A stretch of DNA of 64,000 nt, taken from assembly GCF_024273235.1 (NCBI RefSeq), contig NZ_JANBVH010000002.1:62001-126000 (forward strand), in the 5' to 3' direction. The notes below the pieces were generated by a model. It was not told where the DNA came from. It did no database searches and saw only the letters and a program-made list of their open reading frames with translations. Source of the stretch: Sphingomonas faeni (lineage in GTDB: Bacteria; Pseudomonadota; Alphaproteobacteria; Sphingomonadales; Sphingomonadaceae). This document shows, one piece after another, positions 1-7,865 of the stretch. The position numbers were made by a program, and so were the translations under genes. Position 1 is the stretch's first letter, and each line of letters opens with the position of its first letter.

Positions 1-770
1 TTATTGACGATCGCCATCGGCCCGTGGCGGACTTCGGCGGCGCTGAACGCCTCGGCATGGAGCGCGCAGGTCTCCTTGAGCTTCAACGCGGCTTCCTGCG
101 CGATGCCGTAGCCATAGCCGCGACCGATCACGAACAAATTGTTGGCGTCGGCCAGCGCATCGACCACCGACGTCCAATCCGCCTCGAACGCGCGCGACAG
201 CAGCGTCGGCAGCGTGTCGATCGCCTTGGTCAGCGCGTCGTTCTGCGACCAGGCCGCGGTCAGCGCCGCGAACGCCGCGAGCGCGCAGATATAGGATTTG
301 GTCGCCGCGACCGAGCGCTCCGGCCCGGCCTTCAGCGCGATCATCGTGTCGGCCATCTCGGCGAGCGGCGACGACTCATCGTTGACGAACGCGACGACAT
401 GCGCGCCGGCCGTCTGATAGGCGGACACGGTGGCGAGCAGGTCGGGGCTGCGGCCGCTTTGCGATACCGCGATCACCAGTGCGGTGCCGGGCGCCATCGG
501 TGCGGCATAGACCGACGACACCGACGGGGCGGCCGACGCGACCGGCACGCCGAGCAGCGTCTCGATCAGGTATTTGCCATAGGTTGCTGCGTGATCCGAC
601 GACCCGCGCGCGCACGTCACGACCACGGCGGGCGGCGCGGCGCGAAGGCGCTCGCCGAGTGCCGCCAGCGCCTCGCGGTTGGCGGCGAGCAGCCGCGCGA
701 CGGCGTCGGCGGCTTCGGCGGCTTCGCTGAACATCAGCGTCGGCGTCGACGCAGTGGTAATCTCGGTCAC
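1..770 (-). CDS. SIS-domain glucosamine-6-phosphate deaminase-like protein (partial)
   Basis: The frame runs off the left edge, so only the first ~256 codons are present; relatives are roughly 340-350 aa. The likely product is a phosphosugar isomerase/deaminase of the GlmS/AgaS type, lacking the glutaminase half of GlmS, which converts glucosamine-6-P to fructose-6-P in the cytoplasm (NagB-II role). Seen: a first SIS phosphosugar-binding loop SQSGRSPDLL, then PERSVAATKS, then a second SIS domain with GRGYGYGIAQEAALKLKE and AEVRHGPMAIV. The start is taken as GTG at 770, behind a G-rich run; an in-frame ATG at 734 is the alternative. It begins 34 nt after the GntR stop and is probably co-transcribed with it. 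The role as GlcNAc catabolic enzyme is inferred from the family plus the adjacent glycosidases. Confidence 0.85.
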   Translation of the reverse strand, partial: MTEITTASTPTLMFSEAAEAADAVARLLAANREALAALGERLRAAPPAVVVTCARGSSDHAATYGKYLIETLLGVPVASAAPSVSSVYAAPMAPGTALVIAVSQSGRSPDLLATVSAYQTAGAHVVAFVNDESSPLAEMADTMIALKAGPERSVAATKSYICALAAFAALTAAWSQNDALTKAIDTLPTLLSRAFEADWTSVVDALADANNLFVIGRGYGYGIAQEAALKLKETCALHAEAFSAAEVRHGPMAIVN

Positions 771-804
771 GGTATGCCCCCCGGCCGGCGCCCGTGCGCC
801 GGCG

Positions 805-1542
805 TCAGATGTCGTTGAGTTCGGCGACGAGGTCGTAGGCGTCGCCACGGTAATAGGATTGGGTGAATTCGGCGGCCCGGCCATCGCGCAGGAAGCCGCG
901 GCGTTCGATGAACAGGCCGGCATGGCCTGCATCGACGCCGAGCATCTTGGCATGCTCCGGGCTGAAATGGACTGCGCGCAGGCGTTGCAGCGCGCGGACC
1001 GGACGGTTGCCCGCCGCTTCGAGCGCTTCGTACAACGAGTCCTGGACGGCATCGATCGTCGGCAGGCAGTATCCGGCGATCGTCGAATATTCGAGCGCCA
1101 TCGGCGTGTCGTCGGCGTAGCGGATGCGCTGGAACCGGTACACCGCAGAGCCCGGCGACAGCCCGAGCGACAGCGATTCCTCCGGCGTCACCATGCCGAT
1201 CGTGCGGTTGACCCACGCGCTGCTGGGCGTCCGCCCGCGCGACTGCATGTCCTCCGAGAAGGACGACAGCTTCGAGAAGCTCTTCTCGACGCGGGTGGCG
1301 ACGAACGTCCCCGCACCGCGACGACGGGTCAGCAGGCCTTCCTCGACCAGCCCGCCAATCGCCTTCCGCACGGTGATGCGCGACACGTCGTATTCGATCG
1401 CAAGATCGCGTTCGGCGGGCAGCGCGTCGTCCTTGGCCAGCACGTTGCGGTTGATCGCATCGCGGATCAGCTGCTGAAGCTGGACATACAACGGCGCCGG
1501 ATTGCCATCCCGGAACCTGCCAATGCTCGTTGAAAAGGACAT
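805..1542 (-). CDS. GntR-family (HutC/UTRA) transcriptional repressor
   Basis: A 245-aa regulator with an N-terminal winged helix (about residues 15-85, with LPAERDLAIEYDVSRITVRKA-type helix-turn-helix residues) and a C-terminal UTRA effector domain (about 100-240). Family members bind small sugar phosphates or other metabolites and leave DNA on ligand binding. It lies between cutC and the SIS deaminase, all on the minus strand, and divergent from the TonB receptor and glycosidase operon. It is therefore the best candidate local repressor for GlcNAc or N-glycan use, like NagQ or NagR-type GntR regulators. A TGGTATT box lies about 80 nt upstream of its start, consistent with autoregulation. 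Ligand and target sites are inferred, not shown by sequence. Confidence 0.9.
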   Translation of the reverse strand: MSFSTSIGRFRDGNPAPLYVQLQQLIRDAINRNVLAKDDALPAERDLAIEYDVSRITVRKAIGGLVEEGLLTRRRGAGTFVATRVEKSFSKLSSFSEDMQSRGRTPSSAWVNRTIGMVTPEESLSLGLSPGSAVYRFQRIRYADDTPMALEYSTIAGYCLPTIDAVQDSLYEALEAAGNRPVRALQRLRAVHFSPEHAKMLGVDAGHAGLFIERRGFLRDGRAAEFTQSYYRGDAYDLVAELNDI

Positions 1543-1603
1543 GAAGGCGACTTTCGATGATGCCGGAGCGGGCCTCGAAACGAGAATGACCCAGCAACCG
1601 ATC

Positions 1604-1628
1604 TTGGATACGTTATGTATTGGTATTG
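1604..1628 (-). promoter_or_regulatory. Candidate GntR operator upstream of the gntR-type gene
   Basis: Between the cutC stop and the regulator start lies an AT-rich patch in GC-rich surroundings. It contains TTGGATAC and, 8 nt later, TTGGTATT as near direct repeats, plus ATAC/GTAT short inverted arms. A second TGGTATT occurs at 2497-2503 in the divergent region. TGGTATT is close to what I recall of the NagQ box in Xanthomonas. Binding is inferred. Confidence 0.4.
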
Positions 1629-1629
1629 T

Positions 1630-2406
1630 TCAAGCGGCTTGACCGACCGTGTTACGAAGTACGGCCTTGAGATTTCGTACGCGCGTCGCATCGGTATGGC
1701 GGCGCGCGGCCGGAGCAAAGCCGAATTGGCGCTCGCGCGCGGCCGTTGCGGACGTGCCGTCCTCGTCGCTGGACACGACGAGGCTGCCGCAGGACGCATG
1801 CACTTCGCCGATGCCGGTCGCGAGGATCTCCGAGACGTTGTCGGAATCGACGCCGCTGCCGGCGAGAATGACGATGCGGCCCGCGGCGCGACGATGCAGC
1901 GTGGCCAGCATGGCAAGCCCGTCGATCGCCTTGGGTTGGCCACCCGACGTCAGGACGCGATCGAACCCGAGCGCGATCGCGGCGTCGAGGGCGGCCGGCA
2001 TGTCGTCGCACAGGTCGATCGCGCGGTGCAGCGTCAGCGACAGCGGCGTACCACGCGCCTTACCCAGGGTGCGGGCATGCGCGACGAGTTCCGCGAGCAG
2101 GTCGGTGTCGAGGCTATGATCCTTGCGGCTCGCGCCGATCACGACGCCGGCAAGGCCTGAGTCGCTGGCGGCGGTCATGTCCGCAGCGATCATGGCCGCC
2201 TCGCGCGCGGTATAGTGGAAGCCGCCTTCGCGGGGTCTGGCGAGCAGATGGACGGGGATCGGGATGGTCGTCGCGGCGGCGATCAGCGAGGGCGAGGGGG
2301 TCAGGCCACCTAGCGCCAGGGCAGCGCACAGCTCGATCCGGTCGCCGCCGCCCGCGACGGCTGCGTCGAGCCCCGCGATATCGTCGACACAGATTTCGAG
2401 AGTCAT
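1630..2406 (-). CDS. cutC: CutC-family protein
   Basis: 258 aa, matching the usual CutC length. It is a TIM-barrel protein starting MTLEICVDDIAG and containing the family's DRIELCAALALGGLTPS and GFDRVLTSGG segments. CutC was named for copper homeostasis in E. coli, but its biochemical activity is unsettled and many copies sit beside amino-sugar or glycosidase genes, as here. It is the first gene of the minus-strand block with the GntR regulator and the SIS deaminase, and is divergent from the TonB receptor. The neighbourhood argues for a carbohydrate-linked role rather than copper resistance; no metal transport gene is nearby. The family call is firm and the function is not. Confidence 0.9.
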   Translation of the reverse strand: MTLEICVDDIAGLDAAVAGGGDRIELCAALALGGLTPSPSLIAAATTIPIPVHLLARPREGGFHYTAREAAMIAADMTAASDSGLAGVVIGASRKDHSLDTDLLAELVAHARTLGKARGTPLSLTLHRAIDLCDDMPAALDAAIALGFDRVLTSGGQPKAIDGLAMLATLHRRAAGRIVILAGSGVDSDNVSEILATGIGEVHASCGSLVVSSDEDGTSATAARERQFGFAPAARRHTDATRVRNLKAVLRNTVGQAA

Positions 2407-2779
2407 CGGAGGGCCTTCAGCGAACGGTAATAATATTACGTTTGGCCGATCGAATCACGTGCTTCAATCCCCAAAAGCACCGGGGTCGGCAAGAAATGGT
2501 ATTAGCGGGGCTGGAGCGCCAGCCAGAGAATGGGAGGTCCTTTTCGGTGAAACTGGACCTCAAGATACTGTGATATAACCATAAAGCAGATTTGGCGGCC
2601 GGGCACCTGATTGGTAACCAAACTGTAATTTCCGATGGATTCCACAAACAAATTGGTTATACGGTTGTCTTGCCAAGCTGCTCACATAGTAACCAAAACA
2701 GTACCAAGCGGCGGGTGATCAAAGGGGCGCGGCATGCGTCGGGGTGGCGCTGCGGCGCCAAAGGGAAGGGGCTTTGACA
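2407..2779. promoter_or_regulatory. Divergent control region between cutC and the TonB receptor
   Basis: This 373-bp, relatively AT-rich gap has no convincing gene. It contains: a palindrome GTAATAATATTAC at 2427-2439 just upstream of cutC; TGGTATT at 2497-2503; and four copies of the hexamer TAACCA or its complement TGGTTA at 2576-2581, 2615-2620 (inside the near-palindrome TTGGTAACCAA, 2611-2621), 2654-2659 and 2690-2695. Four hits in about 120 bp are far more than expected by chance. They lie 85-205 bp upstream of the receptor start, where operators for an inducible receptor are expected. A purine-rich Shine-Dalgarno stretch (AAGGGAAGGGG) precedes the receptor ATG. Which regulator binds is unknown. 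Confidence 0.55.
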
Positions 2780-5593
2780 ATGAATTTCCGTAAGCAGATT
2801 TTGTTGGCTTCGAGCGCAGTCGTCCTCGTCGCCCTAACGCCAGGCGCGTTCGCGCAGGTCGCCGCGCCGTCGGCAGATCCCGTCGCCGTGCCATCGGCCG
2901 ATGCCGCCGCAGCACCGCAAGCTGCAACGCCGACCGCGCCCGTCGCCGACGAAACCGGCGAAGACATCGTCGTCACCGGTATCCGCGGCAGCCTGCGCAG
3001 CGCGATTGCGGTCAAGCGTCAGGCCAACGCGATCGTCGACGTCATCAGTGCCGAGGCGATCGGCAAGTTCCCCGACCGCAACGTTGCCGAATCCCTGTCG
3101 CACGTTCCCGGCGTCAGCATCGATCGTCGCTTCGGCGAGGGCGAGAAGGTCGCGATCCACGGCACCGACCCGGCGCTCAACCGCATGCTGCTCGACGGCC
3201 ACGCGGTCGCCTCGGCCGACTGGGGCGGCAACGACAACGATCCGACCAGCCGGACCTTCAACTATTCGCTGCTCGCGCCCGAACTCGTCGAGCGCCTCGA
3301 AGTCTACAAGTCGCCCGAGCCACGCATCGAGGAAGGCAGCATCGGCGGAACGGTCATCGTCCGCACGCGGCGTCCGCTCGACACGCCCGCCAACTCGATC
3401 TTCGCGTCGGGCGGCTATTCGTACAACGACCGTGCCGACAAGGGTAACGTCCGCGCGTCGGGCCTGTACAGCTGGCACAACGAAGGCGGCACGTTCGGCG
3501 TGCTCGGCGCCGTCACCTACGACAAGCAGAACCTGACCCGCGCCGGCGTGGAATTCTTCGGCTTCGAGAATGCCGGCGACCGCTTCTTCCAGAAGGATGC
3601 GAACAACGCGCTGGTCCTCGACGCGAGCGGACAGCCGGTTCTGAAGAACCCGAATGCGACGGTCACCGGCGGCACGCGCCAGGATCTCGCCAATGCGGTG
3701 TCGCCGTTCGGCATCAACTACGCGTATTTCACGCAGCAGCGTAAGCGCATCAGCTATGTCGGCACGGTCCAGGCCAAGCCGACCGACGACATCACGCTGA
3801 CGCTCAACGGCCTGCATATCGACGGCAACTACAACAACAGCAGCCAGTCGATGTACGTCATTCCCGGCGCATGGAGCGGCGACGTTCTCCAGTCGGCGAC
3901 GATCGCGAACGGCGTCGTCACCAATGCGAGCTTCGGTGCGGCCTCGGCGAACAGCCAGAGCGCGCAGCTCGACCTGCTGATCCGCAAGACCAAGCTGACC
4001 ACCGACAACCTCAACTTTGTCGGCGAATGGGAAGGCCCGGGCGGCTCGAGCGTGTCGGCGACGGCCGGCTGGAGCAAGGCGATCGGCGGGCGCAATCCCG
4101 AATATCTGCTCGATGTGCGGACCGACCTTCCGTACAGCTATGGCTTCACCTCGGACAGCGCGAACGTCGATTATGTCGGCGACCTGACCAACCCCGCCAA
4201 TTATCGCCGCAGCAACAGCCCGCAGCTCCAGACGATCGACGGCGCGCCGGTGATCGTCAACGGCACGCAGTTGAACGCCGCGCGCGCCGGCGGCATCGAT
4301 TTCTCCAAGACGATCGATCGCGATTATTACGCGGGGTATGACGCAGTCATTCCGTTCGAGGCGGGGCCGTTCAAGGAAATCCGCATCGGCGGCAAGTTCA
4401 CCGATCACCGCAACCGCCTGAACGCGAGCGGCTTTAACAACTACTCGACGTCGAACTACACGCTGGCCAGCCTCGGCGTCGACACGATGACGACGCCGAA
4501 CGGCACGTTCGACGGCACCGGCGGCACCGGCAACGCGACCCAGTACATCAACCTGTCGCAGCAGACGGTGATCGACATCCTCGCCAATTCGGTGAACGTC
4601 GCCGTCGCCAAGCCGACCGCCTCGTACATCGTCGACGAGACGGTCGCGGCAAACTACGTCCAGCTGAACTTCGACCAGAGCGGCTTCCGCGGCAACATCG
4701 GCGGGCGTCTGGTCTATACCAAGAACGTGTCGAACTATGCCAACCAGGTCTCCAGCACCGACGGCAGCCTGCCGACGATCGTCCCGCAGCGGGTCGAGAA
4801 CGACTATCTGAAGTTCCTGCCGAGCCTGAACGTCGCTTACGAAGCGGGCACGCACCTGATCTTCCGCGGCAGCGTCGCCAAGGTGATCGCACGCCCGCGC
4901 TACGAACAGCTCGGCGGATCGGTCGGTCGCAACGACATCACGCTGGATGCGAGCGGCGGCAATCCGAACCTGAAGCCGTACCAGTCGACCAACTACGAAC
5001 TGTCGGCGGAATACTACCCGCGCGAAGGGACGCTGTTGTCACTCGAACTGTTCCGTCGCGAGGTGAAGGACTACATCCTCAACGGCCTCAGCCGCCAGAC
5101 GTTCTTCAACGAGCTGACGCAGAGCAACGCATCCTATCTCGTGTCGCAGCCGCTCAACGGCGGCAACGCGAACGTGAACGGTGCGCTGGTCTCGGCACAG
5201 GGTGAGATCTGGCACGGCTTCGGCCTGCAGGCGAACTACTCCTACGCCGAGAGTTCGACCGACGAGGGGCTGAACCTGCCCTATCTGTCGAAGCACACCG
5301 TCAACGTGATCCCGTATTACGAGAACGGGCCGTTCCAGGCGCGCCTGAGCTATAACTACCGGTCGTCGTATTTCCGCGCGATCGGCCGCCTGAACTCGAT
5401 CGACATGGTCGCGCCGTACAGCCAGCTCGATTTCTCGGCAGGCTTCAACCTGACCAAGGCGGTCACGCTGACGGTCAACGCACAGAACCTGCTCGACTCG
5501 ACCTACATCCAGTATAGCGGCTCGCGTGATCGGCCGACGGCGTTCTACAAGAACGGCCGCACGTACGTCGCGTCGGTATCGTTCAGGATGTGA
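2780..5593 (+). CDS. TonB-dependent outer-membrane receptor for oligosaccharides
   Basis: 937 aa. The start is ATG 2780, behind AAGGGAAGGGG and followed by a clean signal peptide ending GAFAQ. An Ala/Pro-rich spacer leads to the segment EDIVVTGIRGSLRSAI, then the plug domain (about 55-165, with VAESLSHVPGVSIDR and a LLDG/EVYKSPEPR region) and a 22-strand type barrel to the C-terminal VASVSFRM. This is the Xanthomonas/Caulobacter-expanded TonB receptor class that imports plant or host glycans, vitamins and similar ligands into the periplasm using TonB-ExbBD energy. It sits directly upstream of eight glycosidases, so N-glycan-derived oligosaccharide is the likely ligand. A strong hairpin separates it from the enzymes, which may give the receptor higher expression. 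Confidence 0.92.
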   Translation: MNFRKQILLASSAVVLVALTPGAFAQVAAPSADPVAVPSADAAAAPQAATPTAPVADETGEDIVVTGIRGSLRSAIAVKRQANAIVDVISAEAIGKFPDRNVAESLSHVPGVSIDRRFGEGEKVAIHGTDPALNRMLLDGHAVASADWGGNDNDPTSRTFNYSLLAPELVERLEVYKSPEPRIEEGSIGGTVIVRTRRPLDTPANSIFASGGYSYNDRADKGNVRASGLYSWHNEGGTFGVLGAVTYDKQNLTRAGVEFFGFENAGDRFFQKDANNALVLDASGQPVLKNPNATVTGGTRQDLANAVSPFGINYAYFTQQRKRISYVGTVQAKPTDDITLTLNGLHIDGNYNNSSQSMYVIPGAWSGDVLQSATIANGVVTNASFGAASANSQSAQLDLLIRKTKLTTDNLNFVGEWEGPGGSSVSATAGWSKAIGGRNPEYLLDVRTDLPYSYGFTSDSANVDYVGDLTNPANYRRSNSPQLQTIDGAPVIVNGTQLNAARAGGIDFSKTIDRDYYAGYDAVIPFEAGPFKEIRIGGKFTDHRNRLNASGFNNYSTSNYTLASLGVDTMTTPNGTFDGTGGTGNATQYINLSQQTVIDILANSVNVAVAKPTASYIVDETVAANYVQLNFDQSGFRGNIGGRLVYTKNVSNYANQVSSTDGSLPTIVPQRVENDYLKFLPSLNVAYEAGTHLIFRGSVAKVIARPRYEQLGGSVGRNDITLDASGGNPNLKPYQSTNYELSAEYYPREGTLLSLELFRREVKDYILNGLSRQTFFNELTQSNASYLVSQPLNGGNANVNGALVSAQGEIWHGFGLQANYSYAESSTDEGLNLPYLSKHTVNVIPYYENGPFQARLSYNYRSSYFRAIGRLNSIDMVAPYSQLDFSAGFNLTKAVTLTVNAQNLLDSTYIQYSGSRDRPTAFYKNGRTYVASVSFRM

Positions 5594-5599
5594 ACCACG

Positions 5600-5625
5600 G
5601 GGCGCGCCGGGAGACCGGCGCGCCC
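5600..5625 (+). terminator. Strong GC hairpin after the receptor gene
   Basis: Two perfectly complementary 11-nt arms (GGGCGCGCCGG and CCGGCGCGCCC) flank a GAGA tetraloop, starting 6 nt after the receptor stop. Only a short, C/T-mixed tract follows, so termination may be partial. It could attenuate read-through into the glycosidases or protect the 3' end of the receptor message. Confidence 0.7.
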
Positions 5626-5678
5626 TCCTCTTCGACGCCCTTGTTGGCGCCCTCTTTGATGGAAGCACACCGCCACGC

Positions 5679-7865
5679 ATGATATCGGGACAGATCAGGA
5701 CAGGGTTGCAGCGGATCGGGCAGTGGGGTGTCGGGTTCGCCTCGGCCGTCCTGATGCTGGTGCCGCTATTGGTGCCGTTGCCCGCCGCGGCGGAGCGGAT
5801 CGACCTCGATGCGGGGTGGAGCTTCTGGCTGGCGAAGGATGCGCCGGCTGATCCAGCATGGCTGAAAGCCGATCCTGCGGGGGCGGAAAGCGTCGTTGTT
5901 CCGCATAGCTGGCCGCTGTCGCGCGGTGCGGGTGCCGAGGGCGTCGGCTGGTATGCGCGGACTCTGGTGGTGCCGGAGGCGATCGTCGGCAAGCATCTCG
6001 AACTGCATTTCGACGCGGTGTTCTACGCGGCGCGCGTGTGGGTGAACGGGACGCTCGTCGGGAGCCATGAGGGCGGTCATACCGCGTTCGATCTCGACGT
6101 CTCGAAGGTGTTGAAGCCGGGCGCGAACCGGATCGTCGTGTCTGCCGACGATCGGCCGGGGTTTGCGACGATTCCGGGCTATGCGATGCGTCTCCAGGGT
6201 TCGGGGAACGTCTGGTACGACTGGTGGCATAGCGGCGGGATCACACGCGACGTGTCGCTGCGGATCGCCGAGGGCGGGCTGATCCGCCGCCAGCGGATTC
6301 GCCAGGTTTTGCGCGCCGATAGCGCGACCGTCACCAGCGGCGTCGCGATCGAGAATATCGACGCGAAGACGCATACCTACGGACTGACGACGATCGCGAT
6401 CGATCCGGACGGCCGCGAGGTTGCGCGCGCTTCCAAGAGCGTGACGGTGGCCGCGTCTTCGGCGGCGACGCCCGACGCTGCGCTGACGATTGCCAAGCCG
6501 CAGCGGTGGCAGATCGGTGCGGGGAAGCTGTACCGGATCGTCGTCGAGTTGCGCGACGAGAAGGGCGTGGTGCTCGACCGGCGCGAGGATACGATAGGCC
6601 TGCGCACGCTCGCGCTCCGCGACCGGCGGCTATACGTCAATGACGTCGCGGTGCGCCTCACCGGCGTGACGCGGCACGAGGATTCGCCGTGGGAGGGTGC
6701 CGCTGAAACGCGCGGGACGATCCTGCACGATATGCGCGATCTCGCCGCGCTGCATGTGACGCTGACGCGGCCGGTGCATTATCCGCAGCCGCAGAGCGTG
6801 TTCGATGCCGCCGACCGCGCGGGCATGCTGCTGATCCCCGAAATCCCGATCTGGCAGATGACCGCGGCGCAGTTGGGCGATCCGCGGCTGCTGGTCCGCG
6901 CCAAGGCGATGATGGCCGAGATGATCGCCGAGAGCGGCAATCACCCGAGCGTCCTCGCGTGGAGCATCATGAACGAGAGCGAGGCCGCGACGCCGCAGGG
7001 GCTCGCGTTCGTGAAGGCCATGAAGGCGCATATCAATGCGATCGATCCCGGCCGGTTCGTGACCTTCGCGGATTCCGAGATCGCGATCCGGCCGGTCCGC
7101 GTGCCCGCACTGGTCGAGGCCGATTTCGTCATGGCCAACGCCTATTTCGGCACCTGGAGCGGCGCGGCGTCGGGCGTCGGTCCGTGGCTCGACGCGTTCG
7201 GCAAGGCCTATCCCGACCGGATGCTCGTCATCTCCGAGTTCGGCTGGCCCGGACCGTTCTCGAAGGACAGCGCGAGCGCGGACGTGGCGCGCACCGAAAA
7301 CCTCAAGGATCAGCTCGCGGCGTTCGCGACGCGGCCGTGGGTCGGTGGCGCGATCTTCTGGAGCTATTCGGATTACCGCTCGAACAAGAACCTGTTTGCG
7401 GGGCTTGCGGACGGCTATGTCGATCACGGTCTGGTCGATCCCGATCGCCAGCGCCGGCCGAGCTATTTCGCCTGGGAAGCCGCCAACCGCGCGGTCTCGG
7501 CGACCGTCGACCTGACGATGGCGGGGGAAACGCCGACGGGCTTCACCGCGACCGTCGCCGGCCCGGCGAAGGATGCGTTGCCGTCCTATCCGCTGATCGG
7601 TGCGCGCCTCCACTGGCGCGCGATGGGCGGCGACCGCGTGCTGCTGGGCGAGGGCGAGGAGGCACTGCCGGTGATCGCGCCGGGTGGCACGGCGAAGGTT
7701 TCCGCGTCGTGGGCGGGTCGTCTTTCGCCCGTCACCGTGACGGTCGATATCCTGACCGCGGAGGGCGCGCGCGCCGGCGGCGTCGTCCGCGACTATGAAC
7801 CGTTCAAGGCGGGGTCGGCCGCCTATCCGCCCGATCCTGCGCAATTGCCGAAGGCTCCTTCATGA
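5679..7865 (+). CDS. GH2 glycoside hydrolase (beta-galactosidase/glucuronidase type)
   Basis: 728 aa, first of the eight enzymes. An N-terminal signal peptide (hydrophobic stretch ending PLPAAAE) predicts periplasmic export. The architecture is GH2: jelly-roll sugar-binding domain (about 40-210), immunoglobulin-like domain (about 215-320) and a TIM barrel. The acid/base is the Glu of SIMNESE (about residue 433) and the nucleophile is the Glu of ISEFGWPG (about 520). It is shorter than, and distinct from, the two beta-mannosidases downstream. The likely role, from context, is removal of terminal beta-linked galactose from N-glycan antennae; beta-glucuronidase remains possible. The start is ATG 5679, with a weak upstream RBS. 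It overlaps the GH20 gene by 4 nt (ATGA). Confidence 0.85.
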   Translation: MISGQIRTGLQRIGQWGVGFASAVLMLVPLLVPLPAAAERIDLDAGWSFWLAKDAPADPAWLKADPAGAESVVVPHSWPLSRGAGAEGVGWYARTLVVPEAIVGKHLELHFDAVFYAARVWVNGTLVGSHEGGHTAFDLDVSKVLKPGANRIVVSADDRPGFATIPGYAMRLQGSGNVWYDWWHSGGITRDVSLRIAEGGLIRRQRIRQVLRADSATVTSGVAIENIDAKTHTYGLTTIAIDPDGREVARASKSVTVAASSAATPDAALTIAKPQRWQIGAGKLYRIVVELRDEKGVVLDRREDTIGLRTLALRDRRLYVNDVAVRLTGVTRHEDSPWEGAAETRGTILHDMRDLAALHVTLTRPVHYPQPQSVFDAADRAGMLLIPEIPIWQMTAAQLGDPRLLVRAKAMMAEMIAESGNHPSVLAWSIMNESEAATPQGLAFVKAMKAHINAIDPGRFVTFADSEIAIRPVRVPALVEADFVMANAYFGTWSGAASGVGPWLDAFGKAYPDRMLVISEFGWPGPFSKDSASADVARTENLKDQLAAFATRPWVGGAIFWSYSDYRSNKNLFAGLADGYVDHGLVDPDRQRRPSYFAWEAANRAVSATVDLTMAGETPTGFTATVAGPAKDALPSYPLIGARLHWRAMGGDRVLLGEGEEALPVIAPGGTAKVSASWAGRLSPVTVTVDILTAEGARAGGVVRDYEPFKAGSAAYPPDPAQLPKAPS

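Noticed and set aside
1630-2406. Copper-resistance locus because of CutC
   Set aside because: No copper ATPase, oxidase or chaperone nearby; the neighbours are amino-sugar and glycosidase genes.
2834-4855. Long open frame antisense to the TonB receptor
   Set aside because: Arg/Asp-rich composition typical of shadow frames in GC-rich DNA; the plus-strand receptor has all expected motifs.
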